Assembly (NCBI RefSeq): GCF_046097095.1
Contig: NZ_CP175698.1
Coordinates: 868,001-932,000, forward strand
DNA length: 64,000 bases
From: Natrinema sp046097095
GTDB taxonomy: Archaea > Halobacteriota > Halobacteria > Halobacteriales > Natrialbaceae
Direction: 5' to 3'
The position numbers and the translations under genes were made by a program. Positions within the stretch are counted from its first letter, which is position 1, and each line of letters opens with the position of its first letter. The notes under the pieces were generated by a model. It was given only the letters and a program-made list of their open reading frames with translations, ran no database searches and was not told the origin of the DNA. Positions 8,416 through 15,497 of the stretch are shown here, piece after piece.

Positions 8416-8630
8416 TGTGAAGCCTCCATCGTAGCAAACTCGTCCTGTCCGCGTTCCTCCAGCCCGTCCGGTCCACCGCGGGGGTGGGACTGAAAGGGGC
8501 TGCCGCGCTCGGCCCGGTGAGACGACGCAAGGACCGCAACGCAGTGAGGACCGCAGCGAGTCGCAACCGGTCGAGCGTGGCAGGGGCTTTCACCGTATTC
8601 GCAGTAACAATCAAACCGAATCTCAGTCAT
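8412..8630 (-). CDS. Possible small Cys-rich protein between cbiF and cbiG
   Basis: 72-codon frame opening MTEIRFDCYCEYGESPCHAR with six Cys in the first 30 residues. Its ATG overlaps the cbiF stop by 8 nt and its stop overlaps the cbiG ATG by 4 nt, which is how real genes in this operon are arranged. However, most of the frame lies in an imperfect inverted repeat (8486-8594) with repetitive GGACCGCA units, and the C-terminal half does not resemble haloarchaeal protein (few acids, many Arg/Pro). It may be a small gene invaded by a repeat, or an accidental frame that keeps ribosomes coupled. Confidence 0.35.
   Translation of the reverse strand: MTEIRFDCYCEYGESPCHARPVATRCGPHCVAVLASSHRAERGSPFQSHPRGGPDGLEERGQDEFATMEASQ
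8486..8594. repeat. Imperfect inverted-repeat element between cbiF and cbiG
   Basis: The ends, GAAAGGGGCTGCCGCGCTCG (from 8492) and the reverse complement of CGAGCGTGGCAGGGGCTTTC (8573-8592), match at about 16 of 20 positions. The interior holds two tandem GGACCGCA units (8531, 8549). The layout resembles the short palindromic intergenic repeats often seen in Natrialbales genomes with a conserved GGGACTGAAAGG end. That comparison is from memory, and only one copy was noticed here. Confidence 0.5.
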
Positions 8631-9519
8631 CGCTGGCCTCCGTTTCAGCCGAGTTTTCCGAGGAGCCGCGATTCGCCCAGTCGCCATAGAGGAACGAGCG
8701 CTCGTAGCCCGCGCCGGTCACGGCGTCGCCGATGACGACCAGTGCCGAGGCACGATACCCTGCTTCCTCCACTTTATCGGCGATGTCACCGATCGAGCCG
8801 ACGATCACGTCCTCGTCCGGCCACGAGGCGTGATAGATTACCGCGACCGGCGTCTCAGGGTCGTGGTCGTCCTCGAGCAGCCGATCCATCGTGTCTCGAA
8901 CCGCGTGGGTGCCGAGGTAGATGCAGGTCGTCACGTCGCCCATCTCGATGAAGTCGGAGATGTGGTCTTCCTCCGGCGTCAGGGTCTTGCCCTGCGGCCG
9001 GGTGAACGCGACGTGGTTCGAGACCTCGTTCAGCGTCAACTGGGTCCGCAGCGTCGCGCTGGCCGCGAACGCCGACGTGACGCCGGGCACGAAGTAGGTC
9101 GGGATCCCCTCGTGTTCGAGCGCGTCCATCTGCTCGAGCGCGGCCCCGTAGATCGCGGGGTCGCCGCTGTGGAGCCGGACGACGTTCTCGCCGTCCTCGT
9201 AGGCGTCCCGCATCAGGGGAATCAGTTCCTCGAGGTCCTTGCCGACCGAATTGACGAGTTCGGCGTGGCCGCAGTACTCGTCTAACAGTTCGCTGTTGAC
9301 CAGCGAGCCTGCGTGGACCACGAGGTCGGCTTCCTCGAGCAGTTCTTTCCCGGCGACGGTCAGCAGCCGCGGGTTGCCGGGGCCGGCCCCGACGAAGGGA
9401 ATGCCCTCCTGATCGTCGCCGGCGCTGTGCTCGAAGATCCGGTCGTCCAGTTCCTCGCGGCGGCGCTCGCTTTCCGAGTCGATCGCGTCCTGCGGGTCGT
9501 CTGGCGTCTCGTCGGTCAT
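8623..9519 (-). CDS. cbiF: Cobalt-precorrin-4 C11-methyltransferase
   Basis: Transfers a methyl group to C11 of cobalt-precorrin-4. The methylase domain begins after a 40-residue acidic N-terminus: IPFVGAGPGNPRLLTVAGKE is the SAM loop, RLHSGDPAIYGA the second motif, and HVAFTRPQGKT and YLGTHAV are CbiF-like. The length (298 aa) exceeds the usual 250 because of acidic extensions at both ends. I chose ATG 9519 because it overlaps the cbiL stop as ATGA; an in-frame start 15 nt upstream (9534) would lie inside cbiL. Confidence 0.93.
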   Translation of the reverse strand: MTDETPDDPQDAIDSESERRREELDDRIFEHSAGDDQEGIPFVGAGPGNPRLLTVAGKELLEEADLVVHAGSLVNSELLDEYCGHAELVNSVGKDLEELIPLMRDAYEDGENVVRLHSGDPAIYGAALEQMDALEHEGIPTYFVPGVTSAFAASATLRTQLTLNEVSNHVAFTRPQGKTLTPEEDHISDFIEMGDVTTCIYLGTHAVRDTMDRLLEDDHDPETPVAVIYHASWPDEDVIVGSIGDIADKVEEAGYRASALVVIGDAVTGAGYERSFLYGDWANRGSSENSAETEASDD

Positions 9520-10316
9520 CGATGGCCTCCGCAATCGCCGCCTTCGCAGCCCTCGGTGCGCTCGAGGGCGGCCAGTTCGTCGTCGCTCAGCTCGCGGCCG
9601 CCATCTGATCGAACCTCCGACTCAGTACCGTCGGTCTCGAAGGCGGCCGTCGCCTGCTCGACCTCGAGGGCTTCCTTCTCGGCGTAGGCGAGCGTGTAGT
9701 AATCGCGCTCGTCGATGTCTTCGGGGTCGTCGGTGACGAGCGTCTCGCCTTGCTCCATGAACAGTCGGCGGCCGTAGGTCACGTCGTAGCCGGCGTCTAC
9801 GAGCCCTTCGTGGGTCGCCGGCGCGTCGGTGACCTTGAAGAGGATCATCCGATCCGGTCCCGTCGGACTCGCCCCACTTGCAGCCTCGCGGAGCGAGAGA
9901 CCTGCACCGGCTTCGATCTCGACGCCGAGCGCGGTCGCAAAGGCCGTCACCGCGCTCACACCAGGGACGATCTCGAGGTCGACCTTAGGGTGGAAGGCGT
10001 CGATCGTCCGGCGCAGGTGGCCGAAGGTCGAGTAGACGTTCGGATCGCCCAACGTCACGAAGGCGACGTCGCCGTCGCGCGCGTTCGGGGCGATCTCCGC
10101 CGCGGCCTCCTTCCAGGCCGCCCGGAGCTTCTCCTCGTCTCTCGTCATCGGGAAGTCGAGGTCGCCGATCTTCGACTCGGCGACGTGGTTCAGCGCGACG
10201 GTCCGCGATAAGCGGCCCGGCGAGTAGACCACGTCGGCGTTCTCGAGGACCTGCTTCCCGCGAACGGTCACGAGGTCGGCCTCGCCGGGACCGAGTCCGA
10301 CGCCGTAGAGCGTCAT
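9516..10316 (-). CDS. cbiL: Cobalt-factor II C20-methyltransferase
   Basis: Methylates C20 of cobalt-sirohydrochlorin (factor II). MTLYGVGLGPGEADLVTVRG contains the SAM-binding loop, FVTLGDPNVYSTFGHL the second conserved segment, and EIVPGVSAVTAFA the third. The core ends near residue 220. It is followed by an acidic tail finishing in EGCEGGDCGGHR, with two Cys and a terminal His, an unusual addition shared in style with other proteins of this operon. It overlaps cbiT and cbiF by 4 nt each. Confidence 0.93.
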   Translation of the reverse strand: MTLYGVGLGPGEADLVTVRGKQVLENADVVYSPGRLSRTVALNHVAESKIGDLDFPMTRDEEKLRAAWKEAAAEIAPNARDGDVAFVTLGDPNVYSTFGHLRRTIDAFHPKVDLEIVPGVSAVTAFATALGVEIEAGAGLSLREAASGASPTGPDRMILFKVTDAPATHEGLVDAGYDVTYGRRLFMEQGETLVTDDPEDIDERDYYTLAYAEKEALEVEQATAAFETDGTESEVRSDGGRELSDDELAALERTEGCEGGDCGGHR

Positions 10317-10912
10317 TGGCGGGTGCTCCCTCCATCGGCAGCGACCGTCTCACCGTCGTCGTCTGTCGTCGCGCTCCCGACCAGCATGTAGACCGGATTA
10401 TCCGAGTTGAAACTCGTCGCGCCGGCGAGTTCGTAGCCGTGGCTCACCTGAAACTGGACGACCTCTTCGAGGAGATCGCGCTCGCGGAAGGCCTCGGTCG
10501 CCGTCCCGGCGACCTCGAGCCGCGAGACGTTCATCACGATGCGGTCGACGCCGGTCTCGACGGCGTGATCGAGCACCGCCTCGAAGTTCCGGCTCCCGCC
10601 CAGAAAGAGGGCGTCGGCGTCGTCGGGCAGTCCCTCGGGCGCTTCCGCGTTGCGGAGTTCGACGGCCGCGCGCACGGACTCCTCGTTCGCGGCGAGGTTC
10701 TGCTCTGTCGTCTCGAGGCGTTCGGCCTTCCGTTCTATGGCGGTCACCCGCCCGGCTCGCTGTGCGGCTTCGATCGTGACGGCCCCCGTACAGGAGCCGA
10801 CCTCCGCGAAGTGGTCGTCCGGCTCGAGCGCGAGCTTCGAGCGGACGACGGCGCGGACCTCCGACTTGGTCGGCCCGGCCTTCGCGTCGTGTGGAAGCGC
10901 GATGGGTGGCAT
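10313..10912 (-). CDS. cbiT: Cobalt-precorrin-6B C15-methyltransferase (decarboxylating)
   Basis: Class I Rossmann methyltransferase of about 199 aa, the archaeal stand-alone CbiT, which methylates C15 and decarboxylates the C12 acetate. Motif I is FAEVGSCTGAVTIEAA, followed by TAIERKAERLETTEQNL (motif II acid), DALFLGGSRNFE and IVMNVSRLE, as in MT0146-type CbiT. It is the promoter-proximal gene of the operon. ATG 10912 is preceded in frame by GTG 10915, so either may be used. A TATA-like GTTTTAG sits about 28 nt upstream, consistent with leaderless transcription. Confidence 0.92.
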   Translation of the reverse strand: MPPIALPHDAKAGPTKSEVRAVVRSKLALEPDDHFAEVGSCTGAVTIEAAQRAGRVTAIERKAERLETTEQNLAANEESVRAAVELRNAEAPEGLPDDADALFLGGSRNFEAVLDHAVETGVDRIVMNVSRLEVAGTATEAFRERDLLEEVVQFQVSHGYELAGATSFNSDNPVYMLVGSATTDDDGETVAADGGSTRQ

Positions 10913-10937
10913 CACCCGTTGGAACAGAGCCCGTCCC

Positions 10938-11036
10938 TAAAACAATTTTGTTTGGAATAGAGCAACTTCGATTGCTCAGACGAAGTTGGAGTAGAACAAC
11001 GAGAGTTGTTAAAGCGAGCTCGACTGTCAGTGACAG
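10938..11036 (-). promoter_or_regulatory. cbi operon promoter region with tandem motif and palindrome
   Basis: On the minus strand a TATA-like GTTTTAG (10938-10944) lies about 28 nt before cbiT. Upstream are two direct copies of a 15-mer, TTGGAATAGAGCAAC (10952-10966) and TTGGAGTAGAACAAC (10986-11000), matching 13/15 and 34 nt apart. CAACTTCG (10963-10970) and CGAAGTTG (10981-10988) form an 8-bp inverted repeat across the gap. CTGTCAGTGACAG (11024-11036) is a perfect 6-bp dyad. These are candidate sites for a regulator; its identity is unknown. Confidence 0.45.
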
Positions 11037-11119
11037 CGACGGGCCGCTGACCCGCGTTCGAGCCGTCGGACCGTCGGCTCGAGCGCCGCGGACTGCCGGT
11101 TTTATCACTCTATGTCGCC

Positions 11120-11629
11120 GTTGATACCGAGTCCCTGCCCGGAAGTTGCCCTGCTGGCCGATGACGCTCGAGATGTTACTCAGGAGTTATGCTCCGACGC
11201 CTTGATGTCCTCGTAGAACGCCTTTGTGCAGTTGAACGTCCCGTGTAAGTTGACGTCTATGACGGTCTGCCAGTCCTCGTCGGTCGTGTCCTCGGACGTT
11301 CGGTCGATCGTAATCCCCGCGTTGTTGACCAGCACGTCGATCGCACCGAGTTCCTCGTGGACCGTTTCGGCCATTCGTTCGACCTGCGCCGGGTCGGAGA
11401 CGTCCGCCTGTACCGGCACCGCCGTCTCGCAGTTCTCCTCGATAGTTTCGGCCACCTCGAGCGCTCGTTCCTCCGTAGAGCGAAAGTTGATCGCTACGTC
11501 GGCACCACAACGGGCGAGTTCGAACGGGGTATCGCGACCGATCCCGCGCGAGGAACTAGTGACGAGGCAGGTGCGGTCAGTCAGTGGCTTTCGCTCCAGG
11601 GGGTCGAGTCGCTGGATGGTTTCTGCCAT
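11120..11629 (-). pseudogene. Frameshifted acetoacetyl-CoA/3-oxoacyl reductase (PhaB/FabG-like)
   Basis: The reading frame 11629-11180 encodes the N-terminal 149 aa of an SDR reductase: a TSSSRGIG cofactor loop (usually TGSSRGIG), NFRSTEERA, and NNAGITIDRT. It stops before the catalytic YxxxK. Just past the stop, in another frame at about 11178-11134, the expected continuation appears (NISSVIGQQGNF), then homology fades within about 20 bp. The gene is therefore broken by a frameshift and has lost its catalytic half. The replaced glycine in the nucleotide loop (TGS to TSS) is a further sign of decay. Confidence 0.8.
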
Positions 11630-11701
11630 ACGCGCCCCTACTCGGCTGATCGTGTTACTTAGTTGACTATACTCTCAGAATCGTGAGTGGCCGTGTGACC
11701 G

Positions 11702-13024
11702 TCAGTCCGTCGTCACGACACGCTCGAGAAACCGGTCGAACGCCCCGCTCTCAGGGTGGACGTGGACGTACGTACCCAGCGAGTCGTACTCGATCAGGCC
11801 GTCGTGGTCGCCGTCGATCCCGTCGCCACGGGCCGTTTCGAAGGCGAATCGGGCGTCGCCGTCGACGTCGGCGCTCGAGTAGTGGAACTCGTGGCCCCGA
11901 ATCGTCTCGCCGGCGTTCGCGGTCAGCGTCCCCTCGGTGGCCTCGAGTTCGACGTGATCGAGCGCCTGATAGCGGTCGTGCATCGTCACGTCCGCAGGGA
12001 GGATGCCGGCCATCTCGCTGCGCTCGCCGTCGGCGGTGGTCAGCGACCGGCTCATCGCCATCAGCCCGCCGCACTCCCCGAGGACGGGCAGCCCCTCGCT
12101 CGCCCGTTCGCCCAGTTCCGCGAGGGTGCCGGCCGACTCGAGGTCGGCGGCGTGGAGTTCGGGGTAGCCGCCGGGGAGATAGACCGCGTCGCAGTCGGGG
12201 ACGGGGTCGCCCGCTACAGGCGAGAACGTCACCAGTTCCGCATGTTCGTGGAAGCGCTCGATCGTCGCCGGATACCGGAAACAGAAGGCAGCGTCGCTGG
12301 CGACGGCGATCGTGGCGTCGACCGTTTCGACGGCTCCGGCGGTCGAGGACGGCGTCTCGGGTGCTGGCGGCTCGCTCGACACGTCTGCCAGTCGCTCTGC
12401 CTCGAGCGACTCGGCGGCTTCCCGGAGCGCGTCCCTCGGAAGCGCCGCTTCGTCGCCCATCTCGAGGCCCAGATGTCGATCGGGGATCTCGAGGTCGCCG
12501 TTCGGCGGAATCCGGCCGAAATACTCGAGATCGTCGGGTAAGGCGTCGCGAATGCCCTGCTCGTGACGGCCGCCGTGGGCGCGCTGGGCGACGATCCCGG
12601 CGACGTCGATATCGCGACCGATGGCAGCCGCGTACTCGCGAAAGCCAAGCGCCGTCGCCGCGACGCTTTCCATGCCCGCCTTGGCGTCAACCACGAGGAC
12701 GACCGGCAACTCGAGGGCCTCGGCGACCATCGCGGTGCTCGAGCCGTCGCCGTCGTACAGCCCCATCACGCCCTCGACGACGCAGATATCGCCCTCGCCG
12801 CGGCGGTAGTTTCGGCGCAGTCCGTCGGTCCCCTCAAGCCACGAATCGAGCGTCCGAGACGGGCGACCTGCGATCGCCTCGTGATGGCTCGGGTCGATGA
12901 AATCGGGGCCGGCCTTGGCCGGTTGCACCGCGTGGCCGGCGTCCTCGAGTGCCTGTACGATCGACAGCGTCGCCACCGTCTTGCCGACGCCGGAACTGAC
13001 GCCGCCGAGAACGAACCCCTTCAT
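11702..13024 (-). CDS. cbiA: Cobyrinate a,c-diamide synthase
   Basis: ATP- and glutamine-dependent amidation of the a and c carboxylates of cobyrinic acid. The 440-aa protein has a P-loop at residues 7-16 (GGVSSGVGKT) and KAGPDFIDPSHH typical of CbiA/CobB. A C-terminal class I glutaminase domain carries the nucleophile in LGECGGLMAMS and a histidine near HEFHYSS. It is transcribed away from the FMN reductase at 13355. Its ATG overlaps the stop of a 25-codon upstream frame. Confidence 0.93.
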   Translation of the reverse strand: MKGFVLGGVSSGVGKTVATLSIVQALEDAGHAVQPAKAGPDFIDPSHHEAIAGRPSRTLDSWLEGTDGLRRNYRRGEGDICVVEGVMGLYDGDGSSTAMVAEALELPVVLVVDAKAGMESVAATALGFREYAAAIGRDIDVAGIVAQRAHGGRHEQGIRDALPDDLEYFGRIPPNGDLEIPDRHLGLEMGDEAALPRDALREAAESLEAERLADVSSEPPAPETPSSTAGAVETVDATIAVASDAAFCFRYPATIERFHEHAELVTFSPVAGDPVPDCDAVYLPGGYPELHAADLESAGTLAELGERASEGLPVLGECGGLMAMSRSLTTADGERSEMAGILPADVTMHDRYQALDHVELEATEGTLTANAGETIRGHEFHYSSADVDGDARFAFETARGDGIDGDHDGLIEYDSLGTYVHVHPESGAFDRFLERVVTTD

Positions 13025-13098
13025 GGTCCTCGCGCCGGGAATCGATCCGGGTTCGCGGCGATTCGTTCGATCCGCATCGGCGTCCGGGTCTCGTCCAT
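13021..13098 (-). CDS. Possible 25-aa leader peptide coupled to cbiA
   Basis: A short frame, MDETRTPMRIERIAANPDRF plus 5 more codons, ends with TGA overlapping the cbiA ATG (ATGA). The overlap is the same as between verified genes nearby, so translation of the small frame could feed ribosomes into cbiA. A TATA-like run (CAAATACAG, near 13108) lies too close for a leaderless start at 13098, which argues that the mRNA may begin inside this frame. It is unproven as a gene. Confidence 0.3.
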   Translation of the reverse strand: MDETRTPMRIERIAANPDRFPARGP

Positions 13099-13354
13099 CA
13101 CTGTATTTGCGTTAGCACAACTGACCTTGAATCCGTCGGTGGCAACGATGCGTCAGCCACCGCCGGCACCGGCCGAGCGTCGGCCGATGTCTGCCCACCT
13201 CGATCGAGTCGCCGTCCTATCGGATGGAACACCGACGACGCTCACGTCGTCCGACGACGCGTCCGTCCGGCGATAACACCCGCGGTTTGCGAATCGACGG
13301 ATAAAATACGCGTTTGGCGACCATTTTAGCCAACCGACATCGTTCCCTAATACG

Positions 13355-13960
13355 ATGGTTGGGACGACCGAATCACACGAACCACACGTCGTCGCGCTCT
13401 GTGGCAGTCTGCGCGACGGGAGCAGAACGAAAATCGCTCTCGAATCGGTCCTCGAGGCCGCACGGGAGAACGGAGCGACGACGGAACTCGTCGATCTCCG
13501 CTCGTACGAACTCCCGAGTCTGAACGCCGTCGAACCGGAGCCGTCGGACGCCGATCACCTCCGTGCGACGATCGCAGACGCGGACAGCGTCGCGCTCGGC
13601 ACGCCCAACTACCACGGGTCGTACACCGGGGCGCTGAAGAACGCCCTCGACTACTGTCGCCGCGAGGAGTTCGCCGAGACGACCGTCGGGCTACTCGAGG
13701 TGGCCGGCGGTGAGTTCCCCGGGTCGGCGATCGCACACCTCCGGACCGTCAGCCGGACGCTACACGCGTGGCCGCTCCCGACCGAGGTCGCCGTTCCCAA
13801 CTCCCGTACGACGATCACAGATGACGGAATCGAGGACGACGCAGTCGCCGACCGCGTCCGCCGTCTCGGTCACGACCTCGTCGCGTACGCCGACGTATCG
13901 AGCTATCCCGAGACGGTCGAGAGCGGAACGACGGGAGCGGGATCCGGTGCCGATGACTGA
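13355..13960 (+). CDS. NAD(P)H-dependent FMN reductase family protein
   Basis: 201-aa flavodoxin-fold oxidoreductase. CGSLRDGSRT (about 17-26) is the FMN-phosphate loop, GTPNYHGSYTGALKNALDYC the second flavin-binding segment, and VGLLEVAGGEFPGS the third. Members reduce FMN or quinones with NAD(P)H. Between two cobalamin operons it might serve Co(III)/Co(II) corrinoid reduction before adenosylation, but this is positional inference only. A TATA-like CCATTTTAGCC lies 25-34 nt before the ATG. Confidence 0.85.
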   Translation: MVGTTESHEPHVVALCGSLRDGSRTKIALESVLEAARENGATTELVDLRSYELPSLNAVEPEPSDADHLRATIADADSVALGTPNYHGSYTGALKNALDYCRREEFAETTVGLLEVAGGEFPGSAIAHLRTVSRTLHAWPLPTEVAVPNSRTTITDDGIEDDAVADRVRRLGHDLVAYADVSSYPETVESGTTGAGSGADD

Positions 13961-13965
13961 ACGCA

Positions 13966-14060
13966 GCGATGCGGCTTCGCGTTCGCGCCGCCGGCGTCAG
14001 CGTCAGTCCCATCGATTGGATGGTCCGGGGGGAGGGTATACCGACGGCGCGCTCTCGCCG
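13966..14060 (+). pseudogene. Remnant of zinc-type alcohol dehydrogenase/quinone oxidoreductase
   Basis: Read from 13969 the frame gives LRVRAAGVSVSPIDWMVRGEG, which matches the conserved N-terminal segment of MDR-family quinone oxidoreductases (VRVRAAGVNPIDW). No GxGxxG fold follows; after about 30 codons the reading becomes Arg-rich nonsense. It has no proper start and is a degraded fragment. Confidence 0.5.
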
Positions 14061-14209
14061 TTGCTACCGGTTGTTCCGGTTGGGACCTGTCGGGCGTCGT
14101 CGAGACACGGCGACTGTGGGCTGCCGATACCGGTCGGAACGGACGGAATCGACCGCTCGAACGATCGCAACCCAATTGAGGCGAGCGCACGTCCGATCGA
14201 CCGACAGTC

Positions 14210-14764
14210 ATGAGCGACGCGATACCGACTCCGGCCCCGGCGCTGAAAGAACGCGCCGGCGTGGTCAACGCCCTACTCGATGGCGAACAGACGGTGCTCG
14301 TCCGGCATCCGACTCTCGACCCCGGCGATCTCGAGGGCCGGTTCGTCCTCTATCCGGCCTACGCGCATCAGGAGCCAGCACGCTACCAGTCCCGGTACGA
14401 GGACTACTACCACCGGGCGAGCGCTAAGCCCGAGGCCGGCGTGCCGATTCGCGCCGTCGCCGAGGTCCGCGAGGAGTTCGCCGTCTCGAGCGACGACCTC
14501 GAGGCCCTCTCACGCCACTACGTCTACACGCCAGCGGGGCTACGAGACAAGTACGATCCGGACGACGAATTACGGGTCCTGTTGCTCCGCGTGTCGACAC
14601 TCGAGTCGCCGACGATCATCGAGGAACGCGGGAGCTACCGGGGGTGTCGAACCTGGATCGAACTGGCCGATGCGGTCGAACTCGATCTCGCGTCGACGAC
14701 GCCGGTGCTCGACGACACAGCCTTCGCCGAACGTCGAGCGGCGCTCAGAGACGCACTCGAGTAA
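14210..14764 (+). CDS. DUF1802 family protein
   Basis: 184-aa protein that I recognise as DUF1802, of unknown function. Visible landmarks are LKERAGVVNALLDGEQTVLV near the N-terminus, FVLYPAYAHQEP, and RVSTLESPTIIEERGSYRGC. The charged, soluble sequence has no membrane segment. ATG 14210 begins MSDAIPTPAPALKERAG, typical of the family. It is a single gene with no obvious operon partner. Confidence 0.8.
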   Translation: MSDAIPTPAPALKERAGVVNALLDGEQTVLVRHPTLDPGDLEGRFVLYPAYAHQEPARYQSRYEDYYHRASAKPEAGVPIRAVAEVREEFAVSSDDLEALSRHYVYTPAGLRDKYDPDDELRVLLLRVSTLESPTIIEERGSYRGCRTWIELADAVELDLASTTPVLDDTAFAERRAALRDALE

Positions 14765-14793
14765 GAGAGCGCCGACGGTTTCAGCGCGTGACG

Positions 14794-14949
14794 CTACGGA
14801 GGACCGCCGTAGCCCTCCCAGAGGAGGTTGCCCTCGGCCTGATAGTGGTGGACGAGTTCGGCGATGAACTCCTCGCGGCTTTCGCCCTCGGCGATGTGGC
14901 TGTCGATCTCCTCGAGGAGGTCCTCGCTCACTTCGATGGTAGGGCTCAT
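14794..14949 (-). CDS. Small acidic protein, ribbon-helix-helix-like (51 aa)
   Basis: Encodes MSPTIEVSEDLLEEIDSHIA, then EGESREEFIAELVHHYQAEG and a C-terminus NLLWEGYGGPP. The order of a short strand (TIEVSEDLLEEI) then two helices is like a ribbon-helix-helix fold, so it may be a small DNA-binding or antitoxin-like protein. The Asp/Glu-rich composition and third-position GC bias fit real haloarchaeal coding sequence. No partner toxin is adjacent. Confidence 0.65.
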   Translation of the reverse strand: MSPTIEVSEDLLEEIDSHIAEGESREEFIAELVHHYQAEGNLLWEGYGGPP

Positions 14950-15112
14950 GGCGGAACGTCGGCCGCGACTCGGAAAAGGACAGGGCCGGCCTATTCTACG
15001 CCGCGCGCCAGTGACCGCCCGCCGGGCTGCGGGCCGAGCTATCCGCGTACGACCGATTCACACCACCGACGGACTTAACCGCTCGAGTCGGCTACGACCG
15101 TCGGATCGAACT

Positions 15113-15286
15113 ATGAGTGGGAAAAGCGGGAGTGACACCGAGATCGAGCACCACCTTCGGGAAGCGCTGCAGCACTTGAGCGAGGCCCGCGACGCCGACG
15201 ACCTCCGAAAGACCAACGCTGTCGCGCTCGAAGAGGTCGAGAACACCGTTTCGACGGTCTTACGGGAGTACGAGCAAGTCGAGTGA
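15113..15286 (+). CDS. Small helical acidic protein (57 aa)
   Basis: Encodes MSGKSGSDTEIEHHLREALQ and continues as a single charged helical protein (HLSEARDADDLRKT, ending TVLREYEQVE). It is probably a coiled-coil or helical hairpin. A CTTAACC TATA-like element lies 38 nt upstream of ATG 15113. Many haloarchaea have proteins of this size and character; I cannot assign a function. Confidence 0.6.
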   Translation: MSGKSGSDTEIEHHLREALQHLSEARDADDLRKTNAVALEEVENTVSTVLREYEQVE

Positions 15287-15497
15287 GGCCGATCTGATCG
15301 GTCGCTCCAGCGCAGGGGTGCCGTCCGCGGCCGGCCGATCGAGACGGGGACGTCCGTGGCCTCGCGCGGAGTCTCACCACGGTGCCGGTTCTCGAAACAG
15401 TTATTTTGTTCGACGGTCGATTGAAGGGAACAATGTCGTTCGAAGATCGTCGGATCGGTTCGAACCGATCTGCAGGCCGGACCAGGGGTGGCCAGTC

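Noticed and set aside
10916..11180. Cobalamin riboswitch upstream of the cbi operon
   Set aside because: No B12-box-like sequence is visible and cobalamin riboswitches are not known from haloarchaea; repeats found here fit a protein operator better.
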